Source of the DNA: Entomomonas sp945283395
GTDB taxonomy: Bacteria; Pseudomonadota; Gammaproteobacteria; Pseudomonadales; Pseudomonadaceae
Direction of reading: 5' to 3'
Assembly (NCBI GenBank): GCA_946480835.1
Contig: CAMLLC010000001.1
Span: 310,001 to 374,000 of the forward strand
Length of the DNA: 64,000 nucleotides
The translations under genes were made by a program, and so were the position numbers. Shown here one piece after another: positions 53,717 through 62,372 of the stretch (the stretch's first letter is position 1; the number at the start of each line of letters is the position of its first letter). The notes under the pieces are model-generated. The model did no database searches. It had not been told where the DNA came from and saw nothing but the letters and a program-made list of their open reading frames with translations.

Positions 53717-55255
53717 ATGAAATTATCAAGAAACAAGCTTATTTTTATAAGAAATATTGTTCCCTTATTTGTTGCTTTCACTATCTGTATAATAGGTTAT
53801 ATTGGGATTTATTTTTATTCTGTTCAATCTGGTAGAAATCTTAATAAAGATACAAGCCAACATGTTACTAATAAATTAGATAGTTTACTGTCTTCTTTGA
53901 AAACATCTATTAATATCATTAGTTCTTTATCTCAAATAGATTGTCAACAAGGTAGAACTATTTTTGATAAAATCATAACGTCTAATTCTTTCATAACTTC
54001 CATCGAACTCATTAAAGATGGCCAATTATATTGTGCCTCTCATAATATTTCTCTGAAAGCAAAAGATTATCGCCAATATCTTGCTAAACCCTCTTTTATT
54101 TTTGGCAAAACCACGGCTTTACTAGTACATAATCCACCCAATAATTCTAATCTAGTACTTATTAAGCTAGACAATAAAGTTTTACTACAGCTACTGCAAC
54201 CACGAATACCTACTCAAGTGATAACATTAGAATTAGATAATAACATTATTTCTTATAATGGCTTAACTAATCAAAATACTCACTTTTATAATGCTATTTC
54301 CGTCACTTCTACCCAATCTTTCCCTTATAGACTGACGGTGGCTTTTACTAATCCAACTAATTTAGAAATATTACTCTCTTATCATGGTGTGGTATTTCTT
54401 GTTATCTTTTTTCTTGCTTTAATTTTTTATATTATTAGTCGTTTGATAATTGAAAATTTTAGTGGCACATATTTTGAGTTAGACAGAGCGATACGTAATA
54501 AAGAAATCAAAACTTATGTACAACCTGTTTATAGTGCCAAAGAACGCGCTATAATTGGGGTAGAAATTTTAACTTATTGGCATCATCCTATAGCAGGTAT
54601 TATTCCACCCAATATATTTATTCCAATTGCCGAACAAATAGGTTTAATTATACCTATGACTCAGTTAATCTTTAAACAAGTAGGTAGAGCCTTTGCACCT
54701 TATGTTGAGTCTTTAAATGCTCCTTTTAGTATAGGATTTAATATTTCACGAGTTCATTGTCAAAATCTTAAACTTATTGATGATTGTAAAAAGTTTTTTA
54801 AATATTTAGGCGGCGACAACATTACCCTCATTATTGAAATTACAGAACGAGAATTAATAGAGGTATCGAATATTACAAAAACTCTTTTTAAAGAATTGCA
54901 TAAGCTTAATATTAAAATAGCTTTAGATGATTTTGGTGTTGGTAATTCAAACTTATCTTACCTTTACGATTTTGCCGTAGACTATCTTAAAATTGACAGA
55001 AGTTTTATATCACGTTTTGGTACAGATGCATTATCCAAAAATATTTTAGACTCCATTATAGAAATTGCTCAAAATTGCCATTTAGAGTCTTGTGCTGAAG
55101 GTATAGAATCAGAGTTCCAAGCAGGCTATTTAACTAAAAAAGGAGTTGATTATTTGCAAGGTTATTATTTTAGTAAGCCCCTTTTAGTCCAAGATTTTAT
55201 CAAAAGTGAGGACTTTAAAAGATTACTGAATTTATCAGATAAAAAAACAAATTAA
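53717..55255 (+). CDS. EAL-domain cyclic-di-GMP phosphodiesterase with a CSS-like periplasmic sensor
   Basis: It has 512 residues. An N-terminal span (FVAFTICIIGYIGIYFYSV), a periplasmic domain of about 170 residues and a second span (VVFLVIFFLALIFYIIS) precede a C-terminal EAL domain. The periplasmic part has the first Cys (IDCQQ) and LYCASHN in place of the usual Cys-Ser-Ser, as in PdeB/PdeC-type redox-controlled enzymes. The EAL domain keeps its metal and base residues: GVEILTYWHHP (EIL variant of EAL), FNISRVH, IEITERE, LDDFGVGNSNLSYL, LKIDRSF, CAEGIES and LQGYYFSKP. It should hydrolyse c-di-GMP to pGpG. It stands alone. Confidence 0.88.
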   Translation: MKLSRNKLIFIRNIVPLFVAFTICIIGYIGIYFYSVQSGRNLNKDTSQHVTNKLDSLLSSLKTSINIISSLSQIDCQQGRTIFDKIITSNSFITSIELIKDGQLYCASHNISLKAKDYRQYLAKPSFIFGKTTALLVHNPPNNSNLVLIKLDNKVLLQLLQPRIPTQVITLELDNNIISYNGLTNQNTHFYNAISVTSTQSFPYRLTVAFTNPTNLEILLSYHGVVFLVIFFLALIFYIISRLIIENFSGTYFELDRAIRNKEIKTYVQPVYSAKERAIIGVEILTYWHHPIAGIIPPNIFIPIAEQIGLIIPMTQLIFKQVGRAFAPYVESLNAPFSIGFNISRVHCQNLKLIDDCKKFFKYLGGDNITLIIEITERELIEVSNITKTLFKELHKLNIKIALDDFGVGNSNLSYLYDFAVDYLKIDRSFISRFGTDALSKNILDSIIEIAQNCHLESCAEGIESEFQAGYLTKKGVDYLQGYYFSKPLLVQDFIKSEDFKRLLNLSDKKTN

Positions 55256-55368
55256 TTATATTTATTTTATTGTTTTAATTATAGATATATTAAGAATATA
55301 TTGATTCCTGACTTTTTTATATATTATTATAGAAAAAGCTATATATTAATATTGCATGAGGAGACTTT

Positions 55369-56121
55369 ATGGAGCTTAAAGACCGTATTAAACAAGCTCG
55401 CAAACATGCTAGACTAACTCAAAAAGAATTATCTAAAAAAATAGGTATAACGCAACCATCTTTATCTGAATTAGAAACTGGTAAATCTCTTTCAACCTCA
55501 TATATAGCTTCTATTGCTCGAGCATGTGGTGTAGATCCTTTCTGGTTAGAGTCTGGTCAAAGTAAAATAACAAGTAATGCTGTTTCATCTCAAATAAAAG
55601 AAGAAAGTGCTTACTATCAAGTTGAAGAAACGAATCCTATGTTACTTACTCATCCTGACATGCTGGCTATTACTACTTGGGATGATTCGACCCCCATTGC
55701 AGAAGATGAAACAGAGGTCCCTTTTTTGAGGGAGATTGAGTTAGCCGCTGGTTCAGGTAAATATGCAATAGAAGAAAGCTATACTAGAACAAAACTACGT
55801 TTTGGTAGAAATACCTTACGTAATAGAGGAATTGATCCTGCGAATATTGTCTGCGTAACGGTTAAAGGCAATAGTATGGAACCAGTTATTTTAGATGGTG
55901 CTACCGTGGGAGTAGATACAGCTAACACTACTATTGTAGATGGCAAAATTTATGCTATAGCTATTGATAACGAGCTACTACGGGTTAAATTATTGTATCG
56001 CCTACCGAACGGCCAAGTACGTATACGCTCTTATAATAGAGATGAATATGAAGATGAAATATGTAATATTGAAGATATTAGAGTAATAGGCAAAGTCTTC
56101 TGGTACTCTGTACTACTTTAA
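55369..56121 (+). CDS. XRE/S24 phage repressor (CI/LexA-type, self-cleaving)
   Basis: It has 250 residues. An N-terminal Cro/CI helix-turn-helix (DRIKQARKHARLTQKELSKKIGITQPSLSELETGKSLS) is joined by a linker to an S24 peptidase domain. The Ala-Gly cleavage site is in ELAAGSGK (A127-G128), the nucleophile in KGNSMEP (Ser169) and the general-base Lys in RVKLLYR (Lys207). The repressor should hold the phage early promoters off and be cleaved on DNA damage. GAGGAG lies 7 bases upstream. A matching operator lies just after the gene, and a stronger set lies 12 kb away at the replication genes. Confidence 0.88.
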   Translation: MELKDRIKQARKHARLTQKELSKKIGITQPSLSELETGKSLSTSYIASIARACGVDPFWLESGQSKITSNAVSSQIKEESAYYQVEETNPMLLTHPDMLAITTWDDSTPIAEDETEVPFLREIELAAGSGKYAIEESYTRTKLRFGRNTLRNRGIDPANIVCVTVKGNSMEPVILDGATVGVDTANTTIVDGKIYAIAIDNELLRVKLLYRLPNGQVRIRSYNRDEYEDEICNIEDIRVIGKVFWYSVLL

Positions 56122-56188
56122 TACTTATTGAGATTTTTGTAGTTAATATTAAGTTCGTTTTTAAATAATTATAAGCTCGACACAAAAT

Positions 56189-56230
56189 ATAGGTATTCCT
56201 ATTTACATTATTTCTTTTTACCTATATAAT
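56189..56230. promoter_or_regulatory. Repressor operator near the S24 repressor
   Basis: An inverted repeat ATAGG-TATT-CCTAT (56189-56202) and an ACCTATATAAT half-site (56220-56230) lie upstream of the small ORF at 56263. ACCTATATAA is identical to the left half of the palindrome at 43587-43604. The shared sequence links this repressor to the separated replication module. Confidence 0.6.
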
Positions 56231-56262
56231 GAAAATATATAATTAAAGTTAGAATAGGTTTT

Positions 56263-56595
56263 ATGCCTAGTCAATATGTTAATCCCATCTTTGTTAAAGA
56301 GTGTGATGAATATTCAATGTGTGATTTAACTCAACAAGTTAATGAGTTGTTACAGCTAGGTTATTGTTCATTAATTAACACCAAAGATTATCAACTTGAG
56401 GCAGCTGCAAGTGCTGTTAATGGGCTAATAGGTGAAAATGAAACTGCTGACATTTACCTTTATGCGGCAATTGAAAGAAATGATTGGCATACTGTTACTA
56501 CTATTTATAAAAATGTATTTCGCCCCCATCTTTATGAACATGCGAAAAAATTTGTCATTCACGCACTTAGTAACGCTTCTAAAGATATTTACTAA
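56263..56595 (+). CDS. Small protein next to the repressor, unknown
   Basis: It has 110 residues, starting 32 bases after the second operator half-site, so probably repressor-controlled. The sequence has a mixed alpha/beta pattern (FVKECDEYSMCDLTQQVNELLQLGYCSLINTKDYQLEAAASAVNGLIG) with three Cys and a helical C-terminus. It is not recognised. By position it could be an early phage function (Cro, anti-repressor or host takeover factor), but the sequence gives no support for a particular role. Confidence 0.55.
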   Translation: MPSQYVNPIFVKECDEYSMCDLTQQVNELLQLGYCSLINTKDYQLEAAASAVNGLIGENETADIYLYAAIERNDWHTVTTIYKNVFRPHLYEHAKKFVIHALSNASKDIY

Positions 56596-56841
56596 CATAA
56601 ATTTATTTATAGAAATATGATCTTTTTATAGTTGAATTAAGTTAGATCGTGAAATTTTTAACATCCATACTAAAAATCAGAGAAAATAACTTTATTCACA
56701 ATAATGTATTTATTATTAGAACATTCAACTGAGTGTATTATGTCATTAAAACAGATAGCAAAACTAACTGATTATCCTTTATACAATCAGTTACTATACA
56801 TAACAGATTCATTTATATTGGCTAACCATAGATGTACACTC

Positions 56842-57252
56842 TTATTTAATACGTAAAATCAACCAAAACCGCCAAAATAGACATAAGCATAGAGTAGTAA
56901 AGGCAGTTACTATTAAAATAACGGGTATAAAATGCGCTTTAATCTGTAGCAGAAAACAATAACCAAATTCTAATAAAACTGCTATTATTACTGTAGCCAA
57001 TAAAAATAATAGAACTGGAAGTCTATCAAACAAAGCCATGGCAAATCCCGTTAGAACAACTGGTAGGCCAGCTAATAGACATCCCACTGCACCGGCAATA
57101 AACGGAAGTAATAATATTGTTTGAAATATATCAACTAACTTCATTTTCCCTTGTATTACCTCTATGATTATACTGGGTATCATTAGTAATAAAGTGGCTA
57201 GTAGGCAACCAGCAATGACAGTATAGGACGCCGCATAAAAATATCTTTTCAT
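56842..57252 (-). CDS. Four-span membrane protein, unknown
   Basis: It has 136 residues with about four hydrophobic helices (TVIAGCLLATLLLMIPSIIIEVI, TILLLPFIAGAVGCLLAGLPVVLTG, LPVLLFLLATVIIAVLLEFGYCFLL, IPVILIVTAFTTLCLCLFWRFW). No signature of a known transporter or superinfection-exclusion protein. It is isolated on the minus strand between the repressor region and the secreted paralogues. It may be a lysogenic conversion gene, but that is a guess from position. Confidence 0.6.
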   Translation of the reverse strand: MKRYFYAASYTVIAGCLLATLLLMIPSIIIEVIQGKMKLVDIFQTILLLPFIAGAVGCLLAGLPVVLTGFAMALFDRLPVLLFLLATVIIAVLLEFGYCFLLQIKAHFIPVILIVTAFTTLCLCLFWRFWLILRIK

Positions 57253-57531
57253 AGTAGTTTTTTTCCTAGTATTTAAGAAAAATTATAATATATAAGTAAA
57301 ACAAATAAACTCCCTATCTGAAATATTTATACTTTATGATTCTTTATAATTAGTTGTGTTTCTTATTATTTCAATTGTTAATCTAAAATCAGATAAAGAT
57401 TTTATCAACCAATACTTACAAGCAAAAATAACTTAAACATCATATTCAATGATTTAGTTAGTACGCTATTTATTTCCTTTAATTAGTTGATTTACACTAT
57501 AGATTATTAACAGATATATGGCTTGATTAAA

Positions 57532-58166
57532 ATGATTAAAATAACTACCTTAACTTTAACGATAGCTACATTGTTTTTTACTCATATTGCCCATAGCGGC
57601 CCTTGCTACACGGATGCGAGCTGTGACTTAAGTGATGAAGTGGTAATGGTTGTACCCAAAAAAATGGAGAAGGATTTTGTTTAGAGTTTTCTGATAAAGC
57701 ACATAAAAAAACAAACAAATGTTTTTTTCAGCCGCCATGTATTGCTGCTTCAAAATCAATTTACCAAAATAGCATAATACGTAATGAAGAATTTTCGGGC
57801 ATTTACAATTTAAATCTTGTTTATACTAGTAATGCTGAACCTTATATTTATAGTGTTCCTCATGAAAATCGGACGGATGAATATTATAATGGTTATCATA
57901 ACCCTTACCATGGATATGATCAGCACAACACTATGTATAACCAAAATCAAAATATGGTTAATAACAATAACTCAAGCAACTCCAATTCCACACCTACTTC
58001 CCATTCTTATGAACCTGAGGATAGAACAGTTACCTTTGAAATAGATACTAATAATTTATCCCGACAAGACATCAATCAATCATCTTCCTCTTCTACAACA
58101 TATTCTAGAAGTAGTGATAATCATACTAGCAATGGAGGAGGTAGAACTGTAACTTTCAAACGTTGA
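57532..58166 (+). pseudogene. Secreted Asn/Ser/Tyr-rich protein, frameshifted paralogue of the next gene
   Basis: From ATG 57532: a signal peptide (TLTLTIATLFFTHIAHS) then GPCYTDASCDLSDEVV, as in the gene at 58213 (SGPCYTDTGDCP). The frame ends at TAG 57682. One A added to the A7 run at 57658-57664 restores VPKKNGEGFCLEF, matching SKQQGDNFCTEY in the paralogue, and the reading frame continues through KTNKCFF and a low-complexity Tyr/Asn/Ser region to GGGRTVTFKR at 58166. The product would be about 211 residues. The original start has only a weak ribosome binding site. Confidence 0.75.
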
Positions 58167-58212
58167 TATAATATGATCGTTATGAATTTTTAATATTAAA
58201 TAGAGGTAAGAA

Positions 58213-58980
58213 ATGCATAGAATAACTAAGCTATCCTTCTTAACACTCATCATCCTACCTCAATTAGGTTATAGTGGTCCTTGCTATACAGATACAGGAG
58301 ATTGTCCTAGTGGGCAACAAGTTATTACAGTTAAATCTAAACAACAAGGTGATAATTTCTGCACAGAATATATTAATGACAAAAATGAAAAAACAAGCAA
58401 ATGCTATTATCACCCAGTGGTAAAAAACTTAATAGATACCACTAAGCAAGCTAAAAATTTAACATCAACCAACAGTTCCTCTAGTAATACACAACCTAAA
58501 GCAGAGATCAACTATATCTATAATATCCATCAAGCTCCCGAGCCTAATAACTGGGAAAATAATAACTCTCCTCATATAAATAAATATTATAACGATTATT
58601 TTACCTCTAATTATTTTTATCATCATAATAATCGTTATAATGATTATTATCATAGATACCCCAGATTCCCCTTTCCACCTAGACCACCTAGACCAAACTC
58701 AGGAATCATATTACAACCACAAGGAATAACCACCACTATTAGTAGTGGTAAAGGACATAAAAATATTACTATAACACCTATCAGAGAACGCCCACATCAG
58801 ATATGGACAAACTTTCCAGGAAGACATCCTACAGGAATTCAAGGTGGTTTCTATCCTCAGGGAGGAGGCAATCCTCATAACGGGTTTTATCCCCATAATG
58901 GCTTCAATTCGCAAGGTGGACATGGCAATCATATTCCAAGTCATAATCAAGGAACAGGTAGAGTTATAATAATTAAATAA
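58213..58980 (+). CDS. Secreted Pro/Asn/Tyr/Gly-rich protein with an N-terminal Cys module
   Basis: It has 255 residues with a good ribosome binding site (AGAGGTAAG). A signal peptide (LSFLTLIILPQLGYS) is followed by a Cys module (GPCYTDTGDCPSG ... NFCTEYI ... SKCYYHP) with four Cys that can form two disulfides. The remainder is low complexity: an Asn/Tyr/His stretch (YYNDYFTSNYFYHHNNRYNDYYHRY), a Pro/Arg block (PRFPFPPRPPRPN) and Gly/His/Gln repeats (GFYPHNGFNSQGG). It is probably an exported disordered or surface-associated protein. The family is not recognised. Tandem with the broken paralogue. Confidence 0.7.
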   Translation: MHRITKLSFLTLIILPQLGYSGPCYTDTGDCPSGQQVITVKSKQQGDNFCTEYINDKNEKTSKCYYHPVVKNLIDTTKQAKNLTSTNSSSSNTQPKAEINYIYNIHQAPEPNNWENNNSPHINKYYNDYFTSNYFYHHNNRYNDYYHRYPRFPFPPRPPRPNSGIILQPQGITTTISSGKGHKNITITPIRERPHQIWTNFPGRHPTGIQGGFYPQGGGNPHNGFYPHNGFNSQGGHGNHIPSHNQGTGRVIIIK

Positions 58981-59006
58981 TTAACAACCCCTCCATTTAG
59001 CTGAAC

Positions 59007-59033
59007 GCATCACAATTAACTGATGCCTTTTTT
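59007..59033 (+). terminator. Terminator after the secreted Cys-module protein
   Basis: A 6-bp stem (GCATCA / TGATGC) with an 8-base loop followed by CTTTTTT, 26 bases past the stop. A short but standard intrinsic-terminator form. Confidence 0.75.
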
Positions 59034-59140
59034 ATGGATAAATTTTCTCTGGTTAAAGCCACAAGAAAAACCGCTCAGGCTCTTGCATAATTAACTAAAT
59101 CAATAACATAAACTTTATATGATAGCTAGTGGAGTTAATT

Positions 59141-59332
59141 ATGCTAAAACAATTCCGTTGTAATAAGTGCAACAAATTGCTGGCTAAAATCAGTAATTAT
59201 TCTGAACTTGAAATCAAATGTAATCGCTGTAAACAGCTTAACTACCACAGTTATTCATTAGATAACGAGAACCAACATGATGCCAAACAAAAACCCTTCA
59301 TTCTTGCAAATGCTTTACCAAATGATCAGTGA
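59141..59332 (+). CDS. com: Com-like zinc-finger translational regulator
   Basis: It has 63 residues. The GGAG 6 bases before ATG 59141 favours that start over the GTG at 59129. MLKQFRCNKCNKLLAKISNYSELEIKCNRCKQLN closely follows the phage Mu Com zinc finger (CxxC, 18-20 residues, CxxC). Mu Com opens the mom mRNA for translation, allowing DNA modification. Here no mom-like gene follows; instead a holin overlaps its end by 56 bases. Com-like proteins are also common at the head of lysis cassettes in other prophages. Confidence 0.8.
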   Translation: MLKQFRCNKCNKLLAKISNYSELEIKCNRCKQLNYHSYSLDNENQHDAKQKPFILANALPNDQ

Positions 59333-59600
59333 AAATACGACTTTGCAGGGAGCTATGATGGCTACCATCATAGCAACACTCAGAGTACTTTATGATGAAA
59401 AAAATACTAAACCTACGCGGATTATTCTAGAAGCGCTAATCTGTGGAGCTTTGTCGCTCTGTATATCTGGCATTATAGAAATATTCCAATTACCTAATAG
59501 TTCCGGTATTACTCTAGGCGGTGCCATAGGATTTATAGGCGTTAATACATTAAGAAATTTTATTTTAAAAAGCATTAATAAAAGGACAGATAACAAATGA
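59277..59600 (+). CDS. Phage holin (lambda-type holin family)
   Basis: It has 107 residues. Holins open the inner membrane to let the endolysin reach the wall. An N-terminal polar stretch, then three hydrophobic helices (LQGAMMATIIATLRVLYDE, IILEALICGALSLCISGIIEIF, GITLGGAIGFIGVNTLRNFIL) and a basic tail (KSINKRTDNK) fit the Phage_holin_3 type. Two consecutive ATGs (59277, 59280) could give the dual-start control seen in lambda S. It overlaps com and, by 4 bases, the lysin (ATGA). Confidence 0.8.
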   Translation: MMPNKNPSFLQMLYQMISENTTLQGAMMATIIATLRVLYDEKNTKPTRIILEALICGALSLCISGIIEIFQLPNSSGITLGGAIGFIGVNTLRNFILKSINKRTDNK

Positions 59601-60016
59601 ACTTACCCAGAGGTATTAGAAATAACAACCCTGGCAATATACGTTGGGGTAGTAATTGGCATGGCTTAGTGGAACAAGCCAAACGTACTGACCCTGACTT
59701 TTGCCAATTCAAAGAGCCACTTTATGGACTGCGTGCAATGGTAAAGGTTATATTAACTTACCAAACAAAATACGGATTAAATACGGTCGAATCTATTATC
59801 CACCGCTATGCACCACCTAATGAAAATAACACGCAACAATACATTAATAGGGTATGTGATGCACTAGGCGTCTTACAAAAACAGAAACTGGAACTTACGA
59901 CTAATGTGTTAGAAGAATTACTTAAAGCCATCAGTGCTGTAGAAAATGGCTATAGCTATTATAATTACTACAGTATATTACTACTTGAAAGAGCGATATC
60001 TATCGCACAACAATAA
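59597..60016 (+). CDS. Phage lysin / virion-type peptidoglycan hydrolase-like protein
   Basis: It has 139 residues. GIRNNNPGNIRWGSNWHGLVEQ, FCQFKEPLYGLRAMVKVILTYQTKYGLNTVESIIHRYAPPNENNTQQYINRV matches the lysin-like family with an N-terminal GIRNNNPGNIRW block. It has no signal peptide, so release depends on the holin just upstream (ATGA overlap). The C-terminal 30 residues (SYYNYYSILLLERAI) may bind or span the wall region. Com-holin-lysin order marks a phage lysis cassette, separated from the structural genes by rearrangement. Confidence 0.78.
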   Translation: MNLPRGIRNNNPGNIRWGSNWHGLVEQAKRTDPDFCQFKEPLYGLRAMVKVILTYQTKYGLNTVESIIHRYAPPNENNTQQYINRVCDALGVLQKQKLELTTNVLEELLKAISAVENGYSYYNYYSILLLERAISIAQQ

Positions 60017-60567
60017 TTAACATGGATAGAGACTAATATACTCAGCATAAAGCTATCTTGCTACCTTATTAACTTACAAAAATATGGGGTAATAACACTC
60101 ACAGCACCTTATTTAATCAAGGTGCTAGCTTATATGCGGCAGGAGCAACAATCTTTCATTAGTATAACAAGGTTCAGGGCTACATAATATTTGAAGTCAT
60201 TGTTACAACAATGGGATAGTTTTTAGACTTTTTCTAAAATCTATCCCCTGACAAGTAGCTAACCTCTTAATAGTAATATACTGCAAATTATCCTTTATCT
60301 GCCAACAGCTTCAAACCACATTAAGGGCTATAGAGACATGATCCTCTTGCTTAGCTAAAGCAACTAAACAAACTATAGGATAAAAAGCTGCATTAGCTTT
60401 CATTACTGGTACTTGCTACCCAATTGACTAAGAATGTTGCACACCAGTAGCTTAGTCAAGCTCTCTTGAGCAACTAATTTCAAAGGCATTAAGCTTGCCT
60501 CAGTTTATGCCCTCGTACCTATCATCATTTTCTTATCTTAATATCTTGCAGCCACTTTAGCGACTTG
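60017..60567. other. Gene-free spacer after the lysis cassette
   Basis: About 550 bases with no credible ORF on either strand. The sequence is AT-rich without a strong hairpin. It probably represents eroded phage DNA between the lysis genes and the permease gene. Confidence 0.4.
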
Positions 60568-61998
60568 TTACTGCTGAGAAATCTGCTCTGGTAAAATTAA
60601 ATGCTCGGGTATTACATAACTAAATTTACGTGCTAACATAAAATACACTATGGCAGGAATAACCCAACCTATGATCCATGACACATCAACATGCCAGATA
60701 TTAGCGATAAATCCAGTAAAAAACTTAGTATCCACAAAAGGCAATTGAATAACCACACCAAGGATATAAACACCTATTCCTACCCAATTCCATTTCCCAT
60801 AACGTCCATTAGGATCAGATAATGCCGGAACATCATAACGTTGCTTAGTAATTAAAAAATAATCAACGATAACGATAGCACTCCAAGGTGTAAAAAATGT
60901 TAGTAAGAATAATAAAAAAGCTGAAAAATTATTCAAAAAATCGCCTCGTCCTAGCAAAGCAATCGCCACCGATAATCCCACCATGAAAAGAATATAAGCA
61001 AACCGTAACTTACTAGAAATAACACTAGAACCACGAAAACCGCTAATAATAGTAGCCATAGACATAAAACTACCATAAGCATTTAAAGTAGTAATAACCA
61101 CTTTACCAAAGGCTATCACAAAATAAAGTAATACAGCTACTAACCCAATCCCGCTTAACCCAACAATATATTCCACCTCATGATGCCTAAATTCACCACC
61201 ACTCTGAGCTGCTTCTGCAGCAGCCAAGGCCCCAAAAATCATTGAAATTTGGGTGCCCAACACACTTCCTGCGCCTAAAGCTAAAAACGTCTTATAACTA
61301 GCAGTTGCGCGTGGTAAATAGCGGGAATAATCAGCCACATAAGGGCCAAAAGCAATTTGCCAAGAAGCAGATAACGACATAGCTAACAAAAAGCTAGACC
61401 AAGTAAAATGTTTAATATGCAATAACGCAACTATATCATGCTGAGTCAGCATCTGATAAAACATATAACAAAAGGCTAAAATACCTATCACACTAGCTAT
61501 ACGCCCCATAGCATGAATAGCATTGTAACCACAAATAGTGAAACCTATGAGTAATACGCCAAAAATAATAATTCCCAGGTTATCAGAAACATGCACTAGT
61601 TTACCAATAGCTTGTCCTGCTAATACAGAACCACTAGCAGAAAACCCTATATACATAATACAAACCAACACAATGGGAATTACCGCGCCATGTACACCAA
61701 ATTGTACTCGGCTTGAAATCATTTGCGGCAGACCTAACTGTGGCCCTTGTACACCATGTAATGCCATAATAGCACCACCTACTAGCTGGCCTATTAACAA
61801 CCCTATTAACGACCAAAACACATCCCCTCCTAATACAACAGCAAGTGCCCCCGTCACAATAGCTGTAATTTGTAGATTAGCTCCAAGCCACAAAGTGAAT
61901 TGGTTCCATACACTTCCGTGTCGTTCCGCCTCGGGAATATAATCAATAGAACGAGTTTCAACAAATTTACTAGCTTTATTATCGGTATTTACCGCCAT
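60568..61998 (-). CDS. NCS1-family purine/cytosine (nucleobase) permease
   Basis: It has 476 residues with about 12 hydrophobic helices. NCS1 hallmarks are the charged N-terminus ending SIDYIPEAERHGSVWNQFTLWLGANLQI, GLPQMISSRVQFG and FGPYVADYSRYLP. These transporters import cytosine, purines, allantoin, hydantoin or related bases with H+ or Na+. The exact substrate cannot be fixed by eye; CodB-like sequences are the closest match. The gene stands alone, without a deaminase partner nearby. Confidence 0.85.
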   Translation of the reverse strand: MAVNTDNKASKFVETRSIDYIPEAERHGSVWNQFTLWLGANLQITAIVTGALAVVLGGDVFWSLIGLLIGQLVGGAIMALHGVQGPQLGLPQMISSRVQFGVHGAVIPIVLVCIMYIGFSASGSVLAGQAIGKLVHVSDNLGIIIFGVLLIGFTICGYNAIHAMGRIASVIGILAFCYMFYQMLTQHDIVALLHIKHFTWSSFLLAMSLSASWQIAFGPYVADYSRYLPRATASYKTFLALGAGSVLGTQISMIFGALAAAEAAQSGGEFRHHEVEYIVGLSGIGLVAVLLYFVIAFGKVVITTLNAYGSFMSMATIISGFRGSSVISSKLRFAYILFMVGLSVAIALLGRGDFLNNFSAFLLFLLTFFTPWSAIVIVDYFLITKQRYDVPALSDPNGRYGKWNWVGIGVYILGVVIQLPFVDTKFFTGFIANIWHVDVSWIIGWVIPAIVYFMLARKFSYVIPEHLILPEQISQQ

Positions 61999-62372
61999 AC
62001 AACACTTCCCCTACAGAGCACTAGCATAATGCTTAACTAGCCAATAAAAACATACTAACTATAACATAAACTGTTCAACCAAGAAGTTACTTTAATTCAT
62101 CTATTATTGTTAAGTTAGCTATCTTTATCTCTTATGCTAACTTTCCAATTAAATACTTTTATAGTTAGATGGTACGATCACTATTGTAAACTAACTTATT
62201 AATGCATAACCTATCTTTTAAAATAGTCTTTTAGCTGCTAGCTATTAATCACTAAAAAAATAAGACTGAACGCCCAAACAAATAACCAAACTTACCCTTT
62301 GCGCAAATCTCCTAGCAGACTATAATATCCCCTCTTAAACCATGATCTTATTAATGACTAAAGAGACAAGCC
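61999..62372. other. Divergent promoter region between permease and lipoprotein
   Basis: 373 bases between the permease start and the lipoprotein start, AT-rich, no ORF. It must hold promoters for both genes; no operator was recognised. Confidence 0.4.

Noticed and set aside
58465..58950. Minus-strand ORFs opposite the secreted Cys-module gene
   Set aside because: Produced by the low-complexity composition of the real plus-strand gene; no start signals.
19632..60016. One intact prophage spanning the whole 40 kb
   Set aside because: It would enclose surA, lptD, amgK, murU, cmoAB and ecotin, which are core host genes; terminase, capsid and integrase are absent and several genes are broken.
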